Positions 15,010 to 23,928 of a DNA stretch of 64,000 bases are shown here, piece after piece; positions within the stretch are counted from its first letter, which is position 1, and each line of letters opens with the position of its first letter. Location of the stretch: NCBI GenBank assembly GCA_004557125.1, contig SFET01000014.1, positions 20,164 through 84,163 on the forward strand. Direction: 5' to 3'. The translations under genes and the position numbers were made by a program. This DNA is from Clostridiales bacterium. GTDB lineage: Bacteria > Bacillota > Clostridia > Christensenellales > Aristaeellaceae. The notes under the pieces are model-generated. The model saw only the letters and a list, made by a program, of their open reading frames with translations. It did not search any database and had not been told where the DNA came from.

Positions 15010-15594
15010 ATGAAGAAGAAAGAGAATCAAAACCCGACGGCAGCCGAAGATCAGGCGACGGAAACCGTAAATCCGGCGGCGGAGCCTGCAACCGAGGAGG
15101 CCCAGCAGGGCGCGGAGAACCAGGGCGAGGCCACCATCGAGCAGTGGCAGGCTGCGCTGGAGACCGCCGTGGCGCAGCGGGACGAGTACCTCGATTCCCT
15201 GCGCAGAACCCAGGCCGACTTCCAGAACTTCAAGCGCCGCAACCAGACCGCCCGCGCGGACGGCTATGAGGACGGCGTGCGCGAGGCCATCGCGGCGATG
15301 CTGCCCAGCATCGACAACCTGGAGCGCGCGCTGGACGCCGCCGACAAGGCCGGTGTGAACGACGGACTGACCGACGGCGTGCGCATGACGCTGACCACGC
15401 TGCTGGACGGCCTCAAGCGCTTCGGCTTCGAGGAGGTGCCCTCCCTGGGCGAGCAGTTCGACCCCGAACTGCACAACGCTGTGATGCGCGAGGCCGGCGA
15501 GGAGCCCGGCAAGATTCTGGAGGTCTTCCAGAAGGGCTACCGGGTGAAGGACAAGATCATCCGCTACGCGATGGTCAAGGTTTGCGCCGAGTAA
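15010..15594 (+). CDS. grpE: Nucleotide exchange factor GrpE
   Basis: A 194-residue DnaK co-chaperone that promotes ADP release. The first 45 residues are acidic and low in complexity. A long coiled-coil helix (about 50-100, QRDEYLDSLRRTQADFQNFK) is followed by the four-helix region and the C-terminal beta-wing with GYRVKDKIIRYAMVKV, the family end signature. It lies 42 bp after hrcA and has an AGGAAG ribosome binding site. Confidence 0.95.
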   Translation: MKKKENQNPTAAEDQATETVNPAAEPATEEAQQGAENQGEATIEQWQAALETAVAQRDEYLDSLRRTQADFQNFKRRNQTARADGYEDGVREAIAAMLPSIDNLERALDAADKAGVNDGLTDGVRMTLTTLLDGLKRFGFEEVPSLGEQFDPELHNAVMREAGEEPGKILEVFQKGYRVKDKIIRYAMVKVCAE

Positions 15595-15605
15595 GGCGCA
15601 TGAGC

Positions 15606-15629
15606 AAACTTCTTCTTACTGAGAAGTTT
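15606..15629 (+). other. Intercistronic hairpin between grpE and dnaK
   Basis: AAACTTCT and AGAAGTTT pair around an 8-base loop in the 97-bp grpE-dnaK gap. No T-run follows. It may mark an RNA-processing or stability point, since dnaK is usually needed in larger amounts than grpE. Confidence 0.4.
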
Positions 15630-15691
15630 CATATAAATGGAAACCCAATTCAAAATCGGAAATCAACCAGAACATTCAGGAGGATATAGTT

Positions 15692-17512
<1,821 letters not shown>

Positions 17513-17536
17513 TCAGGCATCTACCTGTTGAACCGG

Positions 17537-17560
17537 GGGCAGGGTGTGACCCTGCCCTTC
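17537..17560 (+). other. Intercistronic hairpin between dnaK and dnaJ
   Basis: GGGCAGGGT GTG ACCCTGCCC forms a 9-bp stem followed by TTC, with no long T-run. It could reduce read-through into dnaJ or protect the upstream message. Confidence 0.5.
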
Positions 17561-17613
17561 GGCCGTAACGGGCAATTGATCGGTATATTTGTAAACGAGA
17601 AGAAGGGTGACAT

Positions 17614-18747
17614 ATGGCTAAAAGAGACTATTATGAGGTTCTGGGCGTAGATAAAAATGCGGATGAGGCCACGATCAAAAAGGCGTACCGCACCCTCGCC
17701 AAGAAGAACCATCCCGATGTCAACCCGGGCGACAAGGAAGCGGAGGAACGCTTCAAGGAGATCAACGAGGCCTACCAGGTGCTGTCCAATCCGGAGAAGC
17801 GCGCTCAGTACGACCAGTTCGGCCACGACGGCCCCCAGGGCTTCGGCGGCGGTGGTTACAGCGATTTCAGCGGCTTCGGCGGCGGCGGTTTCGGTGGCTT
17901 CGAGGACATCTTCTCCAGCTTCTTCGGCGGCGGCGCGGGCGGTTCCCAGCGCAACGGCCCGGTTCCGGGCGACGATCTGCGCTACGACCTGACCATCACC
18001 CTGGAGGAGGCGGCCTTCGGCTGCGAGAAGGAGATCAATCTGGTGCGGGACGAGGAGTGCCCCGAGTGCCACGGCAGCGGCGCGAAGCCCGGCAGCAAGG
18101 TGGAGACCTGCTCCACCTGCAACGGCACGGGCCAGGAGCGCGTGGTGCAGAACACCCCCTTCGGGCGCATTCAGAACGTGCGCACCTGCTCCAAGTGCCG
18201 GGGCAGCGGCAAGATCATCACCGAGCCCTGCCAGAAGTGCCATGGACGCGGCAAGGTGCGCGTGAGCAAGCGCAAGACCGTGAAGGTGCCGGCGGGCATC
18301 GCAGACGGACAGGTGCTGACCATCCGCGGTCAGGGCGGTCTGGGCGAGCGCGGCGGCCCGGCGGGCGATCTGATGATCGTCATCAGCGTCAAGAAGCACA
18401 AGCTGTTTAAGCGCGAGGGTGACAACCTGCACATCGAGCTGCCCCTCACCTTCACCCAGGCGGCGCTGGGCGCGGAGCTGGATGTGCCCACGCTGAAGAA
18501 GCCGGTGAAGTATACCTTCCCGGAGGGCACGCAGCCCGGCCAGGTGTTCTGCATCAAGGGCGAGGGTACGAATCACCTGCGCGGCAACGGCCGGGGCGAT
18601 CTGTACGTCACCGTGGCGGTGGAGATTCCGCGCAAGCTGACGGAGAAGCAGAAGGAGCTGCTGCGCCAGTTCGACGGCACGGTGTCTGGCAACCAGTACG
18701 AAAAGAAAAAGAGCTTCTTCGACCGCGTGAAGGACGCGTTTTCCTGA
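17614..18747 (+). CDS. dnaJ: Chaperone DnaJ (Hsp40)
   Basis: A 377-residue co-chaperone that stimulates DnaK ATPase. The J domain (1-70) has HPD in KKNHPDVNPGDK. A Gly/Phe-rich linker (about 75-120) follows. The zinc-finger domain has four CxxCxGxG repeats: CPECHGSG, CSTCNGTG, CSKCRGSG and CQKCHGRG. Two C-terminal beta domains close the protein. It is therefore a full type I DnaJ and completes the chaperone set of the operon. Confidence 0.97.
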   Translation: MAKRDYYEVLGVDKNADEATIKKAYRTLAKKNHPDVNPGDKEAEERFKEINEAYQVLSNPEKRAQYDQFGHDGPQGFGGGGYSDFSGFGGGGFGGFEDIFSSFFGGGAGGSQRNGPVPGDDLRYDLTITLEEAAFGCEKEINLVRDEECPECHGSGAKPGSKVETCSTCNGTGQERVVQNTPFGRIQNVRTCSKCRGSGKIITEPCQKCHGRGKVRVSKRKTVKVPAGIADGQVLTIRGQGGLGERGGPAGDLMIVISVKKHKLFKREGDNLHIELPLTFTQAALGAELDVPTLKKPVKYTFPEGTQPGQVFCIKGEGTNHLRGNGRGDLYVTVAVEIPRKLTEKQKELLRQFDGTVSGNQYEKKKSFFDRVKDAFS

Positions 18748-18851
18748 TCGCGGGGCGTGATCGGGTTGATTTTATCCGGCCAAAATATTATAATGGGTGC
18801 AGCGGAGGATTTCTTTCGCTGCATTTGTGTGTGTAATGAGGTAGGAAATAC

Positions 18852-19793
18852 ATGGATTGGATGGAAATTACGGTGCTCACCACCACCGCGGGCGCGGATA
18901 TGGTCTCCCAGATTTTGATGGATGCGGGCAGCAGCGGCACCATGATCGAGGATAAGAACGACGTGGCCGCCAACCAGCGCCCCGAGGGCCAGTGGGACAT
19001 CATCGACGAGGCCATCGCACAGCGCATCGGCGACGACGTGAAGGTCACCGGCTACTACGAGGTGGACGCTTCGCTCAACGACCGCGTGCGCATGATCGAG
19101 GGCGAGATTCGCCGGGTAAAGGGCCTGGACCTGGGCTTCGACGCGGGCAAGCTGGAGATCCTCCAGCAGACCTTCGCCGAGGAGGACTGGGCGGAGAACT
19201 GGAAGAAGTCCTTCAAGCCCCTGCGACTGGGTCGGCACATGCTCATCAAGCCCGGCTGGTGCGATTGCGCCGTTGAACCGGGCGACAAGGTGATCGAGAT
19301 CGATCCCGGCATGGCCTTCGGCACCGGCACCCACGAGACCACCGGCATGTGCGTGGAGCTGGTGGAGAAGTATGTGCAGCCGGGCAGCACTGCCATCGAC
19401 GTGGGCACCGGAACCGGCATCCTGGCCATCGCGGCGGCCCACATGGGCGCGAAGGACGTGCTGGCCATCGACATCGACCGCGTGGCCGTGCGCGTCGCCG
19501 CCGAGAACGTGCGCATCAACGGCTTCGAGGACACGATTCGCTGCGTGGCGGGCGACCTGCTGGAGAACGTGGAGGAGCAGGCGGACGTGGTCATCGCCAA
19601 CATCATCGCCGACGTGATCATTCTGATGGCGCAGCCCGTGCGTGCGTACATCGCGGACGGCGGCAGGTTCATCTGCTCCGGCATCTCCTCCGAGCGGAAG
19701 CAGGACGTGCTGGACGCGCTGAACGCGGCGGGCTACACGGTGCTGGACGTGCTGGAGCGCGGCGGCTGGTGCGCCATCGCCTGCGACAAATGA
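18852..19793 (+). CDS. prmA: Ribosomal protein L11 methyltransferase
   Basis: A 313-residue SAM-dependent methyltransferase that trimethylates lysines of L11. The N-terminal substrate-recognition domain (about 1-130) precedes a Rossmann core with motif I AIDVGTGTGILAIAAAHMG and the acceptor-site motif VVIANIIADVII (NIxA). The stop codon overlaps the start of rsmE (ATGA), giving translational coupling. dnaJ-prmA-rsmE-mtaB is a familiar Firmicute order. Confidence 0.93.
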   Translation: MDWMEITVLTTTAGADMVSQILMDAGSSGTMIEDKNDVAANQRPEGQWDIIDEAIAQRIGDDVKVTGYYEVDASLNDRVRMIEGEIRRVKGLDLGFDAGKLEILQQTFAEEDWAENWKKSFKPLRLGRHMLIKPGWCDCAVEPGDKVIEIDPGMAFGTGTHETTGMCVELVEKYVQPGSTAIDVGTGTGILAIAAAHMGAKDVLAIDIDRVAVRVAAENVRINGFEDTIRCVAGDLLENVEEQADVVIANIIADVIILMAQPVRAYIADGGRFICSGISSERKQDVLDALNAAGYTVLDVLERGGWCAIACDK

Positions 19794-20527
19794 ATTCGTT
19801 CTACATTGAGGGCCGCGGCGAGGTCGGTGCGACCGTCTCTCTGAAGCCGGAGGACGCAAAGCACTGCGCGCAGGTGCTGCGCATGGAGTCCGGCGAGTCG
19901 TTTTACGCAATTGATGTGCAGAACCGGCGCTTTCTGGCGGCGCTTCAGGCGGTTTCCAAAGCGGAGTGCACTGCGCTGCTACGGGAGGCGCTCTCCGACA
20001 ACGAGGCCGAGCTGCGCGTCACCGTCTATCAGGGCCTGCCCAAGGCGGACAAGCTGGAGCTGATTGCGCAGAAGCTGACCGAGCTGGGTGCGGCAAAACT
20101 GGTTCCGGTGAAGATGGAGCGGTGCGTGGTCAAGCTCAACGACAAGGATGGTCAGAAGAAGCAGGAGCGCCTGCAAAAGATCGCCCGGGAGGCCGCGAAG
20201 CAGTGCAAGCGCGGCGGCTGTCTGGAGGTGGCTGCACCCCAGACTTGGAAGCAGCTGCGCGACGCCATGTCTGCCCACGATCTGCTGCTGGTTCCCTGGG
20301 AGGACGCGCGGGGCTTTGGCATGAAGGCCGCCCGTGAAGCCTTCCCGGAGGCGCGGGACGTGGGCATCGTCATCGGCCCGGAGGGCGGCATGAGCGAAAA
20401 TGAGGTGCGCGCGTTGGAGGAGCTGGGCGCGAAGCAGATCACGCTGGGGCCGCGCATCCTGCGCACGGAGACCGCCGCCATCGCCGCCGCGACCATGGCA
20501 ATGCTCCTTTGGGGGGACATCGGATGA
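19790..20527 (+). CDS. rsmE: 16S rRNA (uracil1498-N3)-methyltransferase
   Basis: A 245-residue SPOUT-family enzyme that methylates U1498 in 16S rRNA. The start ATG 19790 overlaps the prmA stop. The N-terminal PUA-like domain (about 1-75, KHCAQVLRMESGESFYAID) is followed by the knotted SPOUT domain, with GPEGGMSENEVRALEELGAK and LGPRILRTETAAIAA as the SAM-binding knot. Motifs and length are standard. The stop overlaps the mtaB start by 3 bp. Confidence 0.94.
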   Translation: MNSFYIEGRGEVGATVSLKPEDAKHCAQVLRMESGESFYAIDVQNRRFLAALQAVSKAECTALLREALSDNEAELRVTVYQGLPKADKLELIAQKLTELGAAKLVPVKMERCVVKLNDKDGQKKQERLQKIAREAAKQCKRGGCLEVAAPQTWKQLRDAMSAHDLLLVPWEDARGFGMKAAREAFPEARDVGIVIGPEGGMSENEVRALEELGAKQITLGPRILRTETAAIAAATMAMLLWGDIG

Positions 20528-21810
20528 GAACAATCGCTGTGCAGACGCTGGGCTGCAAGGTCAACCAATACGACACCGAGGCCATGCTGGAGTCCTTCGA
20601 GCGCGCGGGCTATGCCGCCGTTTCGATGAAGGACGAGGCGGATGTGTACCTCGTGAACACCTGCACCGTCACCGGAACCGGCGACCAGAAGTCGGAGAAG
20701 CTGATCCGGCGCATCGCGCGGCTGCATCCCGGCAGCGCCATCGTGGTGGCGGGATGTCTGGCCCAGCGCAACGCGGAGGAGCTTCTGCAGATGGACGGCG
20801 TGCGCGTGGTGATCGGCGTGCAGCAGCGCGCCCGCGTGGTGGAGCTGACGGAGCAGGCTGTTTCTCAGGACAGACGCATCAACGCCGTGCTTCCGCTGAA
20901 GGGCGCGGAGTTCGAAAAGCTGTCCGTCTCCCGGCACGAGGGCAAGACCCGCGCAACGATGAAGATACAGGAGGGCTGCGATCGCTACTGCACCTACTGC
21001 ATCATCCCCAGCGTGCGGGGGCCTGTGCGCTCCATGCCGCTGGATCAGGTGCGCGCGGAGGCGCAGAGGCTTGCGGACGCGGGCTATCGGGAGATCGTGG
21101 TCACGGGCATCCACCTGGCCAGCTACGGCCGGGGCACCCAGGACACGCTGCTGGACGCCATCCGCGCGGTGCACGATACCCCCGGCGTGGCGCGCGTGCG
21201 GCTTGGCTCGCTGGAGCCCAAGGTGGTGACGGAGGACTTCGCCCGCAGCCTTTCCGAGATGCCTGGCCTGATGCGCCAGTTCCATCTGTCCATGCAGTCG
21301 GGCAGCGATGCGGTGCTCAAGCGCATGCACCGGCGCTACACGAGCGAGGAATACTATGCCGCCTGCGAGACGCTGCGTTTTTTCATGCCGGACTGCGCCA
21401 TCACCACGGACGTGATCGCGGGCTTTCCCGGAGAGACGGAAGCGGAGTTTGCCGAGACGCTGGCCTTCGTGGAGAAGGTGGGCTTCGCGCGCATCCACGC
21501 CTTTCCCTACTCCCGGAGGTCGGGCACCCTGGCCGACCGCATGCCGGATCAGGTGGACGAGGGGAAAAAGCACAAACGCACAAATCAATTGATCGAACTT
21601 GGCAACAAACTGGAGGAAAATTTCGTCAAAGGATTGATTGGCAGCGTGCAGTCCGTGCTCTTTGAGCGCGCGGAGGGGGATGGCCTCGCCGAGGGCTACA
21701 CGGGCCAGTATGTGCGCGTGCGCGCGCAGGCGCAGCCGAACAGCATCCATTCCGTGCGTATCGTTCGCACCGAGGGCGCGCTGGCGTTCGGCGAAATTGT
21801 CGATATTTAA
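20524..21810 (+). CDS. mtaB: tRNA t6A37 methylthiotransferase MtaB
   Basis: A 428-residue radical-SAM enzyme that converts t6A37 to ms2t6A37 in tRNA. The start ATG 20524 overlaps the rsmE stop. The N-terminal UPF0004 domain holds the first Fe-S cluster cysteines (TLGCKVNQYD, NTCTVTGTGD, VVAGCLAQRN). The radical-SAM motif is CDRYCTYCIIPSVRG. A C-terminal TRAM domain binds tRNA. The LGCKVNQYD start distinguishes MtaB from MiaB. It uses the product of the pathway begun by YwlC at 9286-10338. Confidence 0.94.
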   Translation: MRTIAVQTLGCKVNQYDTEAMLESFERAGYAAVSMKDEADVYLVNTCTVTGTGDQKSEKLIRRIARLHPGSAIVVAGCLAQRNAEELLQMDGVRVVIGVQQRARVVELTEQAVSQDRRINAVLPLKGAEFEKLSVSRHEGKTRATMKIQEGCDRYCTYCIIPSVRGPVRSMPLDQVRAEAQRLADAGYREIVVTGIHLASYGRGTQDTLLDAIRAVHDTPGVARVRLGSLEPKVVTEDFARSLSEMPGLMRQFHLSMQSGSDAVLKRMHRRYTSEEYYAACETLRFFMPDCAITTDVIAGFPGETEAEFAETLAFVEKVGFARIHAFPYSRRSGTLADRMPDQVDEGKKHKRTNQLIELGNKLEENFVKGLIGSVQSVLFERAEGDGLAEGYTGQYVRVRAQAQPNSIHSVRIVRTEGALAFGEIVDI

Positions 21811-21830
21811 ACGGGAGGTGAAATGAGAAA

Positions 21831-22163
21831 ATGGACTGCCTGTTTTGCAAAATCATTGCGGGGGAGATTCCCTGCACGAAGGTCTATGAGGACGAGAAGG
21901 TGTTTGCCTTCCGCGACATCAATCCGCAGGCTCCGGTGCACGTGCTGATCGTGCCGAAGAAGCACATGAAGAACATCCTGGAGTGCGACGCGGAGACCGC
22001 CGCGGCGCTGACCGAGGCCGTGGGCAAGATCGCCCGTCAGGAGGGCGTGGACGCAAGCGGCTTCCGCATCCTGTCCAACTGCGGCAAGGACGGCTGCCAG
22101 TCGGTGGAGCACCTGCATGTGCACCTGCTGGGCGGCACGCAGCTTTCGGAAAAAATGGGCTAA
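21831..22163 (+). CDS. HIT-family nucleotide hydrolase (Hint-like)
   Basis: A 110-residue histidine-triad protein. CLFCKIIAGEIP at the start and HLHVHLLGG near residue 98, with the catalytic HxHxH, define the Hint branch, which hydrolyses nucleoside phosphoramidates such as AMP-amines. The Cys of CxxC may bind zinc. It lies 20 bp after mtaB and is probably co-transcribed. The physiological substrate is unknown. Confidence 0.9.
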   Translation: MDCLFCKIIAGEIPCTKVYEDEKVFAFRDINPQAPVHVLIVPKKHMKNILECDAETAAALTEAVGKIARQEGVDASGFRILSNCGKDGCQSVEHLHVHLLGGTQLSEKMG

Positions 22164-22227
22164 TGGGGGAAAGGCGTTTCCAAAGTCTTAAGAATTGTGA
22201 AATTCTTGAAACTTAGCCCGGAATCGC

Positions 22228-22256
22228 TTGACGGTACATACATTATGCGCTATAAT
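22228..22256 (+). promoter_or_regulatory. Sigma-A promoter for rpsU
   Basis: TTGACG (22228-22233), a 17-bp spacer and TATAAT (22251-22256), 68 bp before the rpsU start. Confidence 0.85.
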
Positions 22257-22323
22257 ATCCTTTGTGGCGCACCCCATGCTACATTGGCGTATGCCAGTCT
22301 AAACGCGAGGGGAGGGAAAACAC

Positions 22324-22497
22324 ATGTCCGAGGTACGGATTCGCGAAAATGAATCATTGGAAAGCGCTCTGCGTCGTTTCAAGCGCAAGACCGCTCGTGA
22401 TGGCATTCTGGCGGAAGCTCGCAAGAGAGAGCATTACGAGAAGCCCAGCGTGAAGCGTAAAAAGAAGGCTGAGGCCGCACGCAAGCGTAAATATTAA
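22324..22497 (+). CDS. rpsU: 30S ribosomal protein S21
   Basis: A 57-residue, very basic protein beginning MSEVRIRENESLESALRRFK and ending KKKAEAARKRKY, the full S21 signature. It has a GAGGGGAGGG ribosome binding site, its own consensus promoter and a strong terminator, so it is monocistronic here. Confidence 0.97.
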   Translation: MSEVRIRENESLESALRRFKRKTARDGILAEARKREHYEKPSVKRKKKAEAARKRKY

Positions 22498-22505
22498 TCC
22501 CAATG

Positions 22506-22545
22506 AAGCCCCCTTTGAACGCCGAAGGGGGCTTGATTCGTTTGT
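22506..22545 (+). terminator. Terminator after rpsU
   Basis: AAGCCCCCTT and AAGGGGGCTT form a 10-bp stem followed by GATTCGTTTG. Confidence 0.85.
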
Positions 22546-22905
22546 TTGGGCCGGTTTTTCCGGCCGGATTTCCTGCTGAGGTTTCGTTTCTTTTGCGGGC
22601 GCAGTTCCCGGAACTGGTTTCATATCTGAGTGCGATTTGATCGCTTTGCAGCATTTTTATCTTTCAGGATTTGCAATCTGCAGACAGGCTGCCCTGCCCT
22701 TGGGAGGAACTGCGGCGCATTGCCTCGCAGCGATTGCAGTCGGGCGGCACTTCTCCGGCGCAATGCAGCTCAACACGAAATAATTGCGGCCGGTCCTGCA
22801 GAGAATGCAGAAAATTTGCGAAGGAATCTTCCGTTTTCAGGTGCAAAAGTCGTTCTCGGTGCGGATTTTTCTCCGATTCAGAACATAGAATATTGCAGGT
22901 GTACA
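22546..22905. other. Intergenic region, no gene recognised
   Basis: This 360-bp stretch has a short GGCC(GG)TTTTT(CC)GGCC inverted repeat near 22550-22568. Minus- and plus-strand open frames are present but lack ribosome binding sites and recognisable products. The sequence is less GC-rich than the flanking genes. It probably contains the leader of the methyltransferase gene. Confidence 0.4.
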
Positions 22906-23919
22906 ATGAAATATTGCATGCTTTTGTGGCCGCATGCCAACGTGCGGTACCAAAATGAGACGCTGAAGCTGGCGCAGAGCGAGCTCAGACTGATGCTGGA
23001 CGTGTTTGCGCCGGATGCGCAGATCTCGCCCTACGACGCGCTGAATCTACCGGCACTCATCATTGAAATGCCGGGCGAAATGGACGCGAAGCTATTGCGG
23101 GCCATTCGCGGGCATTCGCTGCTGTACGCGCTGATGGAGGTCCGCGAGGATGGCGCGCTGCTGCCCGTTTGCGGGCGCGAGGAGGCCTATGTGGGCGCGG
23201 ACCTGCCGGGAATCCTGAAGTACAAGGGCAAGACGAACGAGCTGTTTCTGCAGCTGCTGATCAACGTCGCGCTGTATTCCGGCGGCTACGCGCACAAGGC
23301 GGGCGGGCAGCTGGAGCTGCTGGATCCCATGTGCGGCCGGGGCACGGCGCTGTTCGTGGCCGCAAATCGCGGCTGGAATGCCACTGGAACCGATCTGGAC
23401 AAGAATGACCTGTCTGAAGCCGAAAAATTTCTGAAACGATACTTTGAATATCACCGGATGAAGTATGCCTTCAAGCGCGAGGCGCGCACGCTGCCCGGCG
23501 CGAAGAGCGTGCCGGTGAGTTGCTTCAGCTATGCGGATGCGCCGGAGCACTTCAAGGCCGGCGAGACCTGTATGCTGCGGCTGGCCAATGCGGATGCTGC
23601 GCGCACGCGGGAGATCTTCGGCCGGGAGAAGTTTCACATGATCGTGTGCGACCTGCCCTACGGCGTGCAGCACGCCTCGCTGGGCGGAAGCATCGAGGGA
23701 TTGCTCGCACGCGCGCTGCCCGAGTGGTGTGCGGCGCTGAAGAAGGGCGGCACGGTGGCGCTGTCCTTCAACGCGCTGACGCTCAAGACGGAGCGTGTGC
23801 TGGATCTGATGGAGGCGGCCGGGCTGGAGCCGATGCGCGGCGGCGCGTATGCCGGCTTCAGTCACTGGGTGGAGCAGGCGGTTACCCGCGATATCGCGGT
23901 GGCACGCCGGGTGAAATAG
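22906..23919 (+). CDS. SAM-dependent methyltransferase, TRM11/UPF0020-like
   Basis: A 337-residue protein starting MKYCMLLWPHANVRYQNETL. The first 120 residues resemble an RNA-recognition module but no THUMP domain is obvious. SAM motif I is LLDPMCGRGTALFVA (near residue 140), and motif IV is IVCDLPYGVQH (near 250), the D-[LP]-P-Y-G signature of nucleic-acid N-methyltransferases of the UPF0020/TRM11 group. The likely substrate is tRNA or rRNA guanine, but this is not shown. rho begins 9 bp downstream behind GGAGG, so the two are probably co-transcribed. Confidence 0.75.
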   Translation: MKYCMLLWPHANVRYQNETLKLAQSELRLMLDVFAPDAQISPYDALNLPALIIEMPGEMDAKLLRAIRGHSLLYALMEVREDGALLPVCGREEAYVGADLPGILKYKGKTNELFLQLLINVALYSGGYAHKAGGQLELLDPMCGRGTALFVAANRGWNATGTDLDKNDLSEAEKFLKRYFEYHRMKYAFKREARTLPGAKSVPVSCFSYADAPEHFKAGETCMLRLANADAARTREIFGREKFHMIVCDLPYGVQHASLGGSIEGLLARALPEWCAALKKGGTVALSFNALTLKTERVLDLMEAAGLEPMRGGAYAGFSHWVEQAVTRDIAVARRVK

Positions 23920-23928
23920 GAGGTTTGC

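Noticed and set aside
13660..15474. Minus-strand frame opposite hrcA and grpE
   Set aside because: Antisense shadow. The plus-strand genes have CIRCE, a promoter and clear families.
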